In this document: positions 7,469 through 15,788 of the stretch, piece by piece
Layout: the number at the start of each line of letters is the position of its first letter
Numbering within the stretch: the stretch's first letter is position 1
Assembly (NCBI GenBank): GCA_903887975.1
Contig: CAISSD010000205.1
Coordinates: forward strand, 1 to 20,648
Direction: 5' to 3'
Length of the DNA: 20,648 bases
Source: an uncultured Legionellaceae bacterium
GTDB taxonomy: Bacteria; Pseudomonadota; Gammaproteobacteria; Legionellales; Legionellaceae
Translations under genes and position numbers: made by a program
The notes under the pieces: model-generated
What the model saw: the letters and a program-made list of their open reading frames with translations, nothing else
Told to the model about the DNA's origin: nothing
The model's database searches: none

Positions 7469-9087
7469 TGCCGATGCTTAAGCCATTGATTTATGGTTTA
7501 ACCCTATTGTGCTTGGTTATACCTTTGGGTGCCTATATGTCATGGGTTTTTAATCATCCCAATCATCAAAAATTGCCCAAAACAATACATCGATGGTGTG
7601 GGATTAATCCCCATCAAAACATGCATTGGACGCAATACGCTCAAAGCATGCTTTGGTTTAATGGTTTAGGGGTTTTACTCACCTATGGTATTTTACGCCT
7701 ACAATGTTGGCTTCCGTTCAATCCCCAACATCTCGCCACGCCCACGCCATTTGTTTCTTTAATCACCAGCATGGGTTTTGTCACCAATACCGATTGGCAA
7801 TCAGTGGGATTTGAACAAACATTTGGCTATGGCGTGCAAATGTTGGGACTTATCACGCAAAATTTTCTATCTGCAGCAACAGGGCTTAGTGTCTTGATGG
7901 CTTTCACGCGCGGCCTTGTTGGCGAACAACAAGATCATCTTGGTAATTTTTGGGTCGACATCACTCGTGGTATTTTGTACGTATTGCTGCCTTTGGCGTT
8001 CATTTTTGCCATCATCTTGGTATCACTTGGTGTGGTTCAATCCTTAAACGCCAATACCATCATCACCCCTCTTCAAACATCAACAGACAACATCATCCCC
8101 CAAGGTCCTGTGGCTTCACAAGTCGCCATCAGTCAATTGGGCACCAATGGCGGTGGATTTTTTAATGTGAATGCGGCGCATCCCCTGGCCAATCCCACGC
8201 CACTGACAAACTTTCTGGAAATGATTGCCATTTTATTAATCCCCATGTCCTTGTGTTACACCTTTGGACGCATGGTTTCAGATGAACGACAAGGCTTCAT
8301 GATGTTAATCACCATGATCATTCTATTTGGTTTGTTTTTTTCTAGTGCCATGTATTTTGAACAACAAGACAATCTTGAGGGTAAAGAAACACGCTTTGGG
8401 ATCGCTGACTCCGTGCTTTGGAGCATTGCCACCACAGCCAGTGGCTCAGGCTCAACCAATGTAAATTTGGATTCATTAACCCCCATGGCCAAAGGCTTTG
8501 CCCTATGGCTCATGCAATTGGGTGAAGTCGTTTTTGGTGGTGTTGGGACCGGACTTTTGGGCATGTTGATGCTTGTCATCATGACTGTTTTTCTTGCCGG
8601 TCTCATGGTGGGACGAACCCCGGAATATCTGGGTAAAAAAATTGAACCCTTTGAAATGAAAATGGCGTGTATTGCCATCTTGATGATGCCCGTGTTGGTG
8701 TTAATCACTACCGCCTCAACGGTGATTGTTACACCAACCAATACCCATGAGTTTTTTGCCATACTCTATGCATGGACCTCCATGACCGCCAATAATGGTA
8801 GCGCGCTGACGGGATTTGAAACCAACACCATGTATTATTCGATCACAGGATGCATCCTGATGTTTTGGGGACGATTTGGTACCATCATCCCCATGCTTGC
8901 CATGGCCGGAGCCCTAGCACAGAAAAAAAAGCGCCCCATAAATGCAGGCACACTGAGCACACACAGTACTTTATTCATCGGTTTACTCACAACCACCATA
9001 CTCATCATCAGCGCATTGGCTTTTCTACCTGCCCAAGCTTTAGGACCCATTGCACTGCAATTGCTCTTAGGGGTATCCCATGGATAG
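7468..9087 (+). CDS. kdpA: K+-transporting ATPase subunit A
   Basis: A 539-residue polytopic membrane protein of the SKT superfamily, the K+-selecting subunit of KdpFABC. The pore loops are visible: TNTDWQ (106-111) with QNFLSAATG downstream, GTNGGGFF (225-232), a third loop at TTASGSGSTNVN (322-333) and TANNGSA (440-446). LGEVVFGGVG and GRTPEYLGKKIE are conserved family blocks. The third filter loop reads SGSG where many KdpA have (C/N)G, a mild variation. The start is coupled to kdpF and the stop overlaps the kdpB start. The length is close to the usual 555-560 residues. Confidence 0.96.
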   Translation: MPMLKPLIYGLTLLCLVIPLGAYMSWVFNHPNHQKLPKTIHRWCGINPHQNMHWTQYAQSMLWFNGLGVLLTYGILRLQCWLPFNPQHLATPTPFVSLITSMGFVTNTDWQSVGFEQTFGYGVQMLGLITQNFLSAATGLSVLMAFTRGLVGEQQDHLGNFWVDITRGILYVLLPLAFIFAIILVSLGVVQSLNANTIITPLQTSTDNIIPQGPVASQVAISQLGTNGGGFFNVNAAHPLANPTPLTNFLEMIAILLIPMSLCYTFGRMVSDERQGFMMLITMIILFGLFFSSAMYFEQQDNLEGKETRFGIADSVLWSIATTASGSGSTNVNLDSLTPMAKGFALWLMQLGEVVFGGVGTGLLGMLMLVIMTVFLAGLMVGRTPEYLGKKIEPFEMKMACIAILMMPVLVLITTASTVIVTPTNTHEFFAILYAWTSMTANNGSALTGFETNTMYYSITGCILMFWGRFGTIIPMLAMAGALAQKKKRPINAGTLSTHSTLFIGLLTTTILIISALAFLPAQALGPIALQLLLGVSHG

Positions 9088-11134
9088 AGTCAATCCTACT
9101 CCTTGGGATGGAGACATCATGAAAAATGCCCTCTTGGATGCCTTGATGAAATTAAACCCCAAACATCAATTTAGAAATCCCGTGATGTTCACCGTTTTAA
9201 TCAGCTCGATACTCACAAGCTTGTTATTCATTCGTGGATTTTACCCTCCGTTTGATACCCATCATGCATTCACCCTGATGATCACTTTAATTCTTTGGTT
9301 TACACTGTTATTTGCCAATTTTGCCGAAGCCATGGCCGAGGGTCGAGGGAAGGCTCAAGCACAAGCACTACGCCAATCACGACAACAAACCATGGCAAAA
9401 AAATTAACAAAACCAGAGAAAAATGCCCCGTATCAATCCATCTCGTCCGAGAAATTAAGAAAAGGCGATGTTGTTTTTGTTGAAGCGGGTGATATGATCC
9501 CCTGTGATGGCGAAATCATAGAGGGCATTGCCTCGGTTGATGAAAGTGCCATTACCGGTGAAAGTGCGCCGGTTATTCGCGAAAGTGGTGGTGATAGAAC
9601 CGCGGTCACCGGTGGAACTAAAATCATCTCTGATTGGCTCATCATCAACATAACAGCCAATCCAGGGGCTACATTTCTTGATCAAATCATTAGTTTGGTT
9701 GAAAATGCCAAACGGCATAAAACACCCAATGAATTGGCTTTAACCATTGTTTTGGCCACACTCACCCTAATTTTTTTACTGGTTTGCAGTACTCTTTTGC
9801 CGTTTTCATTAACCAGCCCCAATCATCACCGCATCAGTCTTACCATTTTAATTGCTCTTTTTGTCTGCTTGGCACCAACCACCATTGGGGGCTTATTGTC
9901 GGCCATTGGCATTGCAGGGATGGATCGCATGATACAAGCCAATGTCATTGCCATGTCCGGCCATGCCATTGAAGCCGCCGGTGATGTGGATATTTTGCTG
10001 CTGGATAAGACCGGCACCATCACACTAGGCAATCGAGAGGCCATAACTTTTATTCCCGCAAAAAACATCACCGAGGAGCACCTCGCAAAAGCTGCATTAA
10101 TGGCGTCTCTTGCAGATGAAACCCCAGAAGGACGCAGTATTGTGATTTTGGCAAAAAATAAATACAAAACCAATACCGTCGACTTCGATATCACCAAGGC
10201 CACATTCATTCCGTTTACTGCCGAATCCAAAATGAGTGGGGCAAATCTAGAAGGACTGCACATTAGAAAAGGTGCCGCTTCTGCCATTAAAGCGTATTGC
10301 AGCAATCTTGGTATTCAATTTCCCCAAGATGTCCAAGATACTGTTGATGTCATCTCAAAAAGTGGTGCAACAGCATTGGTTGTGATTGAAAATCAAATCA
10401 TTTTGGGAGCCATTCATCTGAAAGACATCATTAAAGGTGGTATTCAACAGCGCTTTGCCCAATTACGCGCCATGGGCATTAAAACCATCATGGTCACCGG
10501 CGACAATCCATTAACCGCAGCAGCCATCGCCGCTGAAGCCGGCGTGGATGATTTTTTTGCCGAAGCAAAACCTGAAGATAAATTAAAAATCATCACCAAA
10601 TTCCAGCGTCTTGGTCATTTGGTGGCAATGACCGGTGATGGCACCAACGATGCACCCGCTTTGGCACAAGCCGACGTTGCCGTTGCCATGAATACCGGCA
10701 CGCAAGCCGCAAAAGAAGCCGGAAATTTGATTGATTTGGATTCTAATCCAACCAAATTGATTGAAATTGTTGAAATAGGCAAACAGTTATTGATGACACG
10801 AGGTGCGCTCACGACCTTTAGCATTGCCAATGATGTTGCAAAATATTTTGCCATTTTACCCGCTGCATTGATTGGAAGTTATCCCCAGCTACACGCATTA
10901 AACATCATGTATTTATCCAATCCTGAACATGCGGTGTTGTCCGCGGTTATTTTTAATGCACTCATCATTGTGGCGCTTATTCCATTGGCTTTAAAGGGCA
11001 TCCACTATAAACCCATGTCGGCGGCGAAACTTTTACGTCGTCATGTTTTGATTTATGGTGTGGGCGGGCTCATCACGCCCTTCATTGGTATCAAAATCAT
11101 CGATCTTTTTTTGGTGGGTTTATCATGGTTATGA
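9080..11134 (+). CDS. kdpB: K+-transporting P-type ATPase subunit B
   Basis: A 684-residue P-type ATPase, the energy-coupling subunit. It has actuator motif TGES (159-162, Ser162 being the inhibitory phosphorylation site in E. coli), phosphorylation motif DKTGT (Asp309), the MVTGDN block and hinge motif TGDGTNDAPAL. The N-terminal KLNPKHQFRNPVMF stretch is typical of KdpB. The chosen ATG at 9080 overlaps the kdpA stop and has AGGGG six bases upstream; an in-frame ATG at 9119 also has a GGAG and would be 13 residues shorter. It overlaps kdpC by 10 bases. All catalytic residues are intact. Confidence 0.96.
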   Translation: MDRVNPTPWDGDIMKNALLDALMKLNPKHQFRNPVMFTVLISSILTSLLFIRGFYPPFDTHHAFTLMITLILWFTLLFANFAEAMAEGRGKAQAQALRQSRQQTMAKKLTKPEKNAPYQSISSEKLRKGDVVFVEAGDMIPCDGEIIEGIASVDESAITGESAPVIRESGGDRTAVTGGTKIISDWLIINITANPGATFLDQIISLVENAKRHKTPNELALTIVLATLTLIFLLVCSTLLPFSLTSPNHHRISLTILIALFVCLAPTTIGGLLSAIGIAGMDRMIQANVIAMSGHAIEAAGDVDILLLDKTGTITLGNREAITFIPAKNITEEHLAKAALMASLADETPEGRSIVILAKNKYKTNTVDFDITKATFIPFTAESKMSGANLEGLHIRKGAASAIKAYCSNLGIQFPQDVQDTVDVISKSGATALVVIENQIILGAIHLKDIIKGGIQQRFAQLRAMGIKTIMVTGDNPLTAAAIAAEAGVDDFFAEAKPEDKLKIITKFQRLGHLVAMTGDGTNDAPALAQADVAVAMNTGTQAAKEAGNLIDLDSNPTKLIEIVEIGKQLLMTRGALTTFSIANDVAKYFAILPAALIGSYPQLHALNIMYLSNPEHAVLSAVIFNALIIVALIPLALKGIHYKPMSAAKLLRRHVLIYGVGGLITPFIGIKIIDLFLVGLSWL

Positions 11135-11673
11135 AAAGCAGGACCCTAAAAAATCATCACCAAACCATCCTAAGTGCCTTTTTATTGTTGCTGTTGTCCA
11201 CCTTGTTTCTGGGCCTGATTTATCCATTAAGCGTGACTTTATTGGCACAACTACTGTTCCCCTGGCAAGCCAATGGCAGCGTACTTACCCACCATGGTCA
11301 ACCTGTGGGTTCACTTTGGGTGGGGCAATATTTTAGTGATCCGGCTTATTTTTCAGGTCGTTTATCAAGAACACCGATTTATCCATACAATGCCAATGCA
11401 TCACAAGGTCCCACCCATGCATTCACACCCCAAGGACCCTCAAACATACCCCAAGCTTTAACCACAGCATCAGCAAGTGGACTTGATCCCGACATCAGCA
11501 TCGAGGCGGCACGTTTTCAGATCACACGCATTGCATCCATTCGACACCAATCACCGACCACCATCTGGTTATTGGTCAAAAAGCACATACAACCCAGAAC
11601 TTTGGGCTTTATGGGTGAAGAGCGGGTTAATGTTTTATCACTTAATCTTGCTTTGGACGCGCTAAAATCATGA
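11125..11673 (+). CDS. kdpC: K+-transporting ATPase subunit C
   Basis: A 182-residue protein with one N-terminal transmembrane helix (about 16-36) and a periplasmic domain. The family blocks are present: YFSGRLSRTPIYPYNANAS, SGLDPDISIEAARFQ and RIASIRHQ. KdpC stabilises the complex and helps K+ capture and ATP binding. It overlaps kdpB by 10 bases at its start and kdpD by four bases (ATGA) at its stop. Confidence 0.95.
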   Translation: MVMKSRTLKNHHQTILSAFLLLLLSTLFLGLIYPLSVTLLAQLLFPWQANGSVLTHHGQPVGSLWVGQYFSDPAYFSGRLSRTPIYPYNANASQGPTHAFTPQGPSNIPQALTTASASGLDPDISIEAARFQITRIASIRHQSPTTIWLLVKKHIQPRTLGFMGEERVNVLSLNLALDALKS

Positions 11674-13562
11674 ATCAACGACAAGACCCCGAACAATTAC
11701 TCAGCAAAATTCAACAAGAAACAGAAGAAGCACTTCGGGGTCAACTTAAAATTTATCTAGGAGCTGCCCCGGGTGTTGGTAAAACCTATGCAATGTTGCA
11801 TGATGCTATAGAAGAGCGCGCCAAAGGCTTGGATGTTGTGATTGGCATCATTGAATCTCATGGACGAGAAGACATTGAAACCTTACTAAAACCCCTAGAG
11901 GTCTTACCACGACTATCCATCACTCATCACAAAAAAAAATACCATGAATTGGATCTCGATGGTGCAATCAAACGCGCACCAGGATTAATTCTTATTGATG
12001 AAATGGCCCATACCAACCCCGAGGGCTCAAGGCATAACAAACGCTGGCAGGACATTAAAGAGCTTTTAGAGCAAGGCATTGATGTCCACACCACCCTTAA
12101 TGTGCAGCACATTGAAAGCCTGAATGATGACATTTCACGCATCATTCAAGCGCCCATTCAAGAAACCGTCCCAGATTCTATGATTTCCATGGCGCACACC
12201 ATCGAATTGATTGATTTACCCCCTCAAGATTTACTCAAACGCCTACAAGAAGGAAAAATTTATGTACCGGAACAGGCCCAATGGGCAAAAACTCATTTTT
12301 TTCGGTTGGGCAATTTAATTGCACTACGAGAATTTGCACTAAGAACCACGGCCGAGCGGGTCAATACCGAGGTTTTAATGTATCGCCAAGGCGAAAAAAT
12401 CACCGAAATTTGGCCCACACAGGAAAAAATACTGGTGTGTGTGGACGAAAGTCTTGATGCGCTAAAACTCATTCGTGCAGCCAAGAAATCTGCCAACGCC
12501 CTACAAACACCATGGTTTGCCATTCATGTTGAAACACCGCGTCATCCACTTGCCGAATCCTCACGCAATCGAGTGATTCAGCACCTAAGACTGGCGGAGC
12601 TTTTGGGCGCAGAAACACATCTTTTAACCGGCACGGACATTGTTCAAACCATTTTGGATTACGCCCATCAAAAAAACATTACCCGCATCATGATCATCAA
12701 ACATCTTCGAGCTTTTGGTCTTGATTGGTTTCGAAAGCACTTGGTTCATGGATTAATTCGACATTGTGGTGAAATTGATTTGTACATCATGAGCCTAAAA
12801 TCAGGTTCAAAGTCTTTTGGCATCAAACCATTCTTAAGCCCGCCATGGAAACCCTACAACACCACCATGACCCTCATTGCTTGCAGCGGCATGATTGCTT
12901 TGGCCTTCATTCCTGGCGCCAGCACGACACAAATAGCATTGCTTGATGTTGCCATCATCACATGGATTGCCCAAACGCAATCCATAAGAAGCTCTTGGGT
13001 TGCAGGAATGGTTGGTGGGCTAATTTATGCCTACCTTACCCATTGGGAATCCTGGGTGAGTCCCGTTGGCCTTGTCGTGCTCACCCAATGGATCAATCAA
13101 CGAATGATTTTAACCCAGCGCCAGCTCCAATCAACGCAACGATTTCACTCACAAACTGCTGCACTTTATGCTTTCAGTAAACAATTGACCCAAAATCAAG
13201 CTAAAAATCAACAAATCATGACGAGCATTACGTTTTTAGCCAATACTTTTCAGAGTGAAGTTCTCATTTTAATCCCACATCAGGGCAAAATGATCAGTTA
13301 CCACGCGCCATTTCAAAAACCAATTTTATCAGCCAAAGAACAAAGCATCGCAACATGGGTGTATGAAAAATCCCGCATGGCAGGACTTGGCACAGATACC
13401 TTAAGCTTTTCAAAAGCATTATACTTGCCTTTAAAAACACCCCAAGGTTCGCGCGGGGTATTGAGCATCAAACCCAACACGGGGCAATTGTTCACCCCAG
13501 AACAAATGCATCTTCTAGAGCTTTGTGCCAACCAATTGGCTCAAGCACTGAACGCCCATTGA
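11670..13562 (+). CDS. kdpD: Shortened KdpD: sensor/USP/membrane/GAF regions without histidine kinase
   Basis: 630 residues against about 890 in E. coli KdpD. The order is: KdpD N-terminal domain with Walker A GAAPGVGKT (31-39) and DEMAHTN (110-116); a universal-stress-like domain (about 252-375); a hydrophobic membrane region (about 398-478, four short segments); and a GAF-like region (about 495-628) ending in LLELCANQLAQALNAH. The frame stops there, where a coiled region and the SHDLRTPL-type phospho-acceptor would follow. No DHp or ATP-binding domain and no kdpE is present; the next gene is rpiA on the opposite strand, overlapping by 48 bases. All remaining parts look intact, so this may be a functional non-kinase form rather than recent damage. 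How it would control kdp is unknown. Confidence 0.88.
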   Translation: MNQRQDPEQLLSKIQQETEEALRGQLKIYLGAAPGVGKTYAMLHDAIEERAKGLDVVIGIIESHGREDIETLLKPLEVLPRLSITHHKKKYHELDLDGAIKRAPGLILIDEMAHTNPEGSRHNKRWQDIKELLEQGIDVHTTLNVQHIESLNDDISRIIQAPIQETVPDSMISMAHTIELIDLPPQDLLKRLQEGKIYVPEQAQWAKTHFFRLGNLIALREFALRTTAERVNTEVLMYRQGEKITEIWPTQEKILVCVDESLDALKLIRAAKKSANALQTPWFAIHVETPRHPLAESSRNRVIQHLRLAELLGAETHLLTGTDIVQTILDYAHQKNITRIMIIKHLRAFGLDWFRKHLVHGLIRHCGEIDLYIMSLKSGSKSFGIKPFLSPPWKPYNTTMTLIACSGMIALAFIPGASTTQIALLDVAIITWIAQTQSIRSSWVAGMVGGLIYAYLTHWESWVSPVGLVVLTQWINQRMILTQRQLQSTQRFHSQTAALYAFSKQLTQNQAKNQQIMTSITFLANTFQSEVLILIPHQGKMISYHAPFQKPILSAKEQSIATWVYEKSRMAGLGTDTLSFSKALYLPLKTPQGSRGVLSIKPNTGQLFTPEQMHLLELCANQLAQALNAH

Positions 13563-14192
13563 GCCTGCAACCAATACCTCATCAGGCAAGCGCTTGGAAA
13601 AAAAACCATGTTCTACAACACCTGGTATATTATTCAGATGGTATTCCAAATCAAGCATGGTCTCCAACGGCAAATCAAGCACATCCAAAATAATATTGCC
13701 ATTATCCGTCACAAACCCCTGACGATAATGAGGGCTTCCCCCCAATGCCACCAAAGCACGCGCCACAAATCCACGTGCCATAGGAATAACCTCCACGGCC
13801 AGAGGAAAAGCACCCAAATGGCGCACCAATTTGGATTCATGCACAATACAAACAAATCGATGAGACGCCGAGGCAATGATTTTTTCTTGTGTTAAAGCAC
13901 CACCCCCGCCCTTAATCAGCTGTCGCAAAGGATTCACTTCATCAGCGCCATCAACATAAATTTCAACACCATCCACGCCGTTTAAATCAACCACCGGCAA
14001 TCCCTGCGCTCGAAGAAGAAGCTCTGTGGCTTTGGAACTCGGTACCACGGCGTCCAAATGGCCTTTTAAGGTGGCCAATGCTTCAATAAAATAATACACC
14101 GTCGAACCCGTAACCACCCCCACAACACGCGCATCGTGTACATGCTCTAAAGCCGCCCAAGCGACCTGCTTTTTTAAATCATCATCCATCAT
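13515..14192 (-). CDS. rpiA: Ribose-5-phosphate isomerase A
   Basis: A 225-residue cytosolic enzyme interconverting ribose-5-phosphate and ribulose-5-phosphate in the pentose phosphate pathway. It has TGST (28-31) for phosphate binding, DGADE (81-85), KGGGGA (94-99) and catalytic Glu103 in QEKI. The first loop reads GVVTGST instead of the usual G-x-GTGST, a small oddity. The ATG at 14192 directly follows the stop of the upstream OTU-like gene with no clear ribosome-binding site, so translation is probably coupled. The last 16 codons overlap the kdpD end. Confidence 0.94.
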   Translation of the reverse strand: MMDDDLKKQVAWAALEHVHDARVVGVVTGSTVYYFIEALATLKGHLDAVVPSSKATELLLRAQGLPVVDLNGVDGVEIYVDGADEVNPLRQLIKGGGGALTQEKIIASASHRFVCIVHESKLVRHLGAFPLAVEVIPMARGFVARALVALGGSPHYRQGFVTDNGNIILDVLDLPLETMLDLEYHLNNIPGVVEHGFFSKRLPDEVLVAGSMGVQCLSQLVGTKL

Positions 14193-15179
14193 TTAAGACA
14201 CCGACATAGAGGATTCATCAAGACTCACAAATAATTGTGATTCCTCAATTCTACCAAGACACAAACGCAAAGCCAGCGCATCCAAAAGCGCATCATGAAA
14301 AGGCTCATGAAGCGTTGTTTTATTTTTGAATGCATTCCATGGACAAAATACATCTAATTCATCAACATTTAAAGCAGCAATGTATTGCGTCATCAAAAAA
14401 TCCGAGCTAATTTCTCCTGCCAACACCATCACCGAAAGCTTTTCATCACGAATTTTTTGATGGCGCAAAACCATCTCTGAGATTTCTTGTTCAATCATGG
14501 TGGACACACCATCGTCTTCATGCGCCATCATTTCATTTGCAGACAATGGAAGCTCGGCAATATGCATCAATTTATCTTTCTCATGCACCAACGGTTCATA
14601 ACAACCCAGTCTATGGCGTAAGACCACCAGAGGATTCACGATGGGATGCATCAAAGCGCTTTGATAATGAACCTCATGAGGCAATTGTTGATGCACATCA
14701 ACATCATCACGATACGCACGAATCTCAATGGGAATCCCTAAAGATTGCGCCAAAACCTTCATCATGCGCCCCCCCATGTCATGCGACACCAAGCGCAATA
14801 ATGCAGGCGATTCAACCACGCCACTTCGACCCACAAACAAAAGCAAATGTTCGTTGCGTTTACTCAATAAGGCATCCACTGTCATTTGGCGCAAAATCCA
14901 CGAAAAATCCAACACCCATTGCGAAATACCCAACGATTGAATCAATGCTTGCATGCGATCGTAAGGTTTAATAAGCGTTTTTGAATCGGTAGACTGCATT
15001 TTATAATGCTGATGAGCATGCAACAATAATTTGATCAAATCAACCTGAATACGTGGGTGGGCTAGGATATTGTCCAACAAAGCCACCGCCAAAGCGCGAT
15101 AACCAACATCAGCGCCATGTCCGACACGGATGAATTCAGGTGTGGTTTCAGGTATGGAACTAAAAAAAGGTATGGACAT
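14193..15179 (-). CDS. OTU-like protein with catalytic residues replaced (hypothetical)
   Basis: A 328-residue soluble protein with no signal peptide. Near the N-terminus GHGADVGYRALAVALLDNIL (20-39) resembles the catalytic loop of OTU cysteine proteases (D-G-N-C then FRAL), with Val25 where the nucleophilic Cys should be. Much later, LVVLRHRLGCYEPLV (184-198) resembles the OTU histidine strand (G-HYEPLV), with Cys193 in place of His. The helical region between is longer than in eukaryotic OTUs, as in Legionella Lot-type OTUs. The C-terminus is acidic and serine-rich. ATG 15179 is preferred over the in-frame TTG at 15194 because GAGGG sits five bases before it. It is co-transcribed with rpiA. 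The OTU assignment is an inference from two motifs; the function is unknown. Confidence 0.5.
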   Translation of the reverse strand: MSIPFFSSIPETTPEFIRVGHGADVGYRALAVALLDNILAHPRIQVDLIKLLLHAHQHYKMQSTDSKTLIKPYDRMQALIQSLGISQWVLDFSWILRQMTVDALLSKRNEHLLLFVGRSGVVESPALLRLVSHDMGGRMMKVLAQSLGIPIEIRAYRDDVDVHQQLPHEVHYQSALMHPIVNPLVVLRHRLGCYEPLVHEKDKLMHIAELPLSANEMMAHEDDGVSTMIEQEISEMVLRHQKIRDEKLSVMVLAGEISSDFLMTQYIAALNVDELDVFCPWNAFKNKTTLHEPFHDALLDALALRLCLGRIEESQLFVSLDESSMSVS

Positions 15180-15219
15180 TTTGCCCTCATTCAATCAGTT
15201 GGACCTGGTCAATGAGTTT

Positions 15220-15225
15220 ATTATA
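15220..15225 (-). promoter_or_regulatory. -10 element for the OTU-like/rpiA unit
   Basis: A perfect TATAAT on the minus strand, with start expected near 15213 and a leader of about 34 bases before the ATG at 15179. No good -35 was found at normal spacing, so an activator or an upstream contribution may be needed. Confidence 0.42.
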
Positions 15226-15257
15226 CGGGATTGATGTTGATTAATATACATGGAATA

Positions 15258-15291
15258 AAAAAGCCAATCCAATGCATGCGATTGGCTTTTT
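15258..15291 (-). terminator. Intrinsic terminator (bidirectional) after the secreted Cys-repeat gene
   Basis: A perfect 12-base stem, AAAAAGCCAATC (15258-15269) with GATTGGCTTTTT (15280-15291), and a 10-base loop. On the minus strand it is followed by a T-rich run and lies eight bases after the stop at 15299. It also reads as a terminator on the plus strand. Confidence 0.88.
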
Positions 15292-15298
15292 GTTTTAC

Positions 15299-15529
15299 TT
15301 ATTCACTAGTACCTTTTGTTGGATTAGCAACACAAGCATCTTGTGATTTACTATAATGCGTTCCTGAATCACATTTCGTGATTGATGTTGGTTTCGATAC
15401 ACATTGATTTTGAGTTTTACTGTAAACAGAACCAGTCGGACATGTATCATAAGTTGTTGTCTGTGCAAAAGCACCGTTCATGCCAACAACTGCGCTCAAT
15501 ACGATAACTGCTTTGGTTAAATGATTCAT
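15299..15529 (-). CDS. Small secreted protein with two Cys-flanked repeats
   Basis: A 76-residue protein. It has a signal peptide (1-22, ending GAFA before Q23), then two 14-residue Cys loops 23 residues apart: Cys30 to Cys43 and Cys53 to Cys66. Both read C-x2-G-x2-YSK-x-Q-x2-CV-x2-P. Four cysteines suggest two disulfides in the periplasm or outside the cell. AAGGAGA lies six bases before the ATG, a strong ribosome-binding site. It has its own promoter, leader hairpin and terminator, so it is a well-expressed single gene. I do not recognise the family; the spacing recalls small carbohydrate-binding or inhibitor folds, but that is a guess. Confidence 0.82.
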   Translation of the reverse strand: MNHLTKAVIVLSAVVGMNGAFAQTTTYDTCPTGSVYSKTQNQCVSKPTSITKCDSGTHYSKSQDACVANPTKGTSE

Positions 15530-15561
15530 GGTACTTCTCCTTAAGTGATTAAAACAACGTC

Positions 15562-15580
15562 GAGCATTGATTAAATGCTC
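15562..15580. repeat. Leader hairpin of the secreted Cys-repeat gene
   Basis: A perfect inverted repeat, GAGCATT (15562-15568) and AATGCTC (15574-15580), with a 5-base loop. It would begin almost exactly at the predicted transcription start (about 15580), so a 5'-end stem-loop protecting the mRNA, or an operator, is likely. Confidence 0.5.
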
Positions 15581-15587
15581 AATATTA

Positions 15588-15615
15588 ATCTTAGTAAAGA
15601 TACAGTAAAAGTCAA
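15588..15615 (-). promoter_or_regulatory. Promoter of the secreted Cys-repeat gene
   Basis: On the minus strand, TTGACT (15610-15615) and TAAGAT (15588-15593) are 16 bases apart. The -35 matches at five of six positions and the -10 at four of six. The leader is about 50 bases and includes the hairpin at 15562-15580. Confidence 0.55.
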
Positions 15616-15788
15616 ATTTGATTTTTATTTTGCACGCAAATCATGGTTCATCGAACAATAAGTTTAAGCTCATCGTTTGTCAATTGAGCGAGTCGTGGCT
15701 TAAGAAGATACTTGATAGAAACTTAGCATTTTGAAGTTTATTGGGTATAAATGTTTTTTTGGTAAAAATATAAGCAATCATTAGAGAG
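15616..15788. other. AT-rich gene-free stretch
   Basis: Part of a 308-base gap between the secreted Cys-repeat gene and abiEii. I see no gene. One 25-codon minus-strand open stretch (15648-15722) reads like a protein tail (KPRLAQLTNDELKLIVR, then stop) but has no start codon, so it may be the relic of a lost gene. Confidence 0.4.

Noticed and set aside
8256..8762. 168-codon antisense ORF within kdpA
   Set aside because: Shadow of the kdpA reading frame; composition is an antisense artefact and it has no recognised motif.
14193..15194. TTG start for the OTU-like gene
   Set aside because: There is no ribosome-binding site before the TTG, whereas GAGGG precedes ATG 15179 at good spacing.
15648..15722. 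25-codon minus-strand stretch reading like a protein C-terminus
   Set aside because: Too short, no start codon and no recognisable family; mentioned only as a possible relic.
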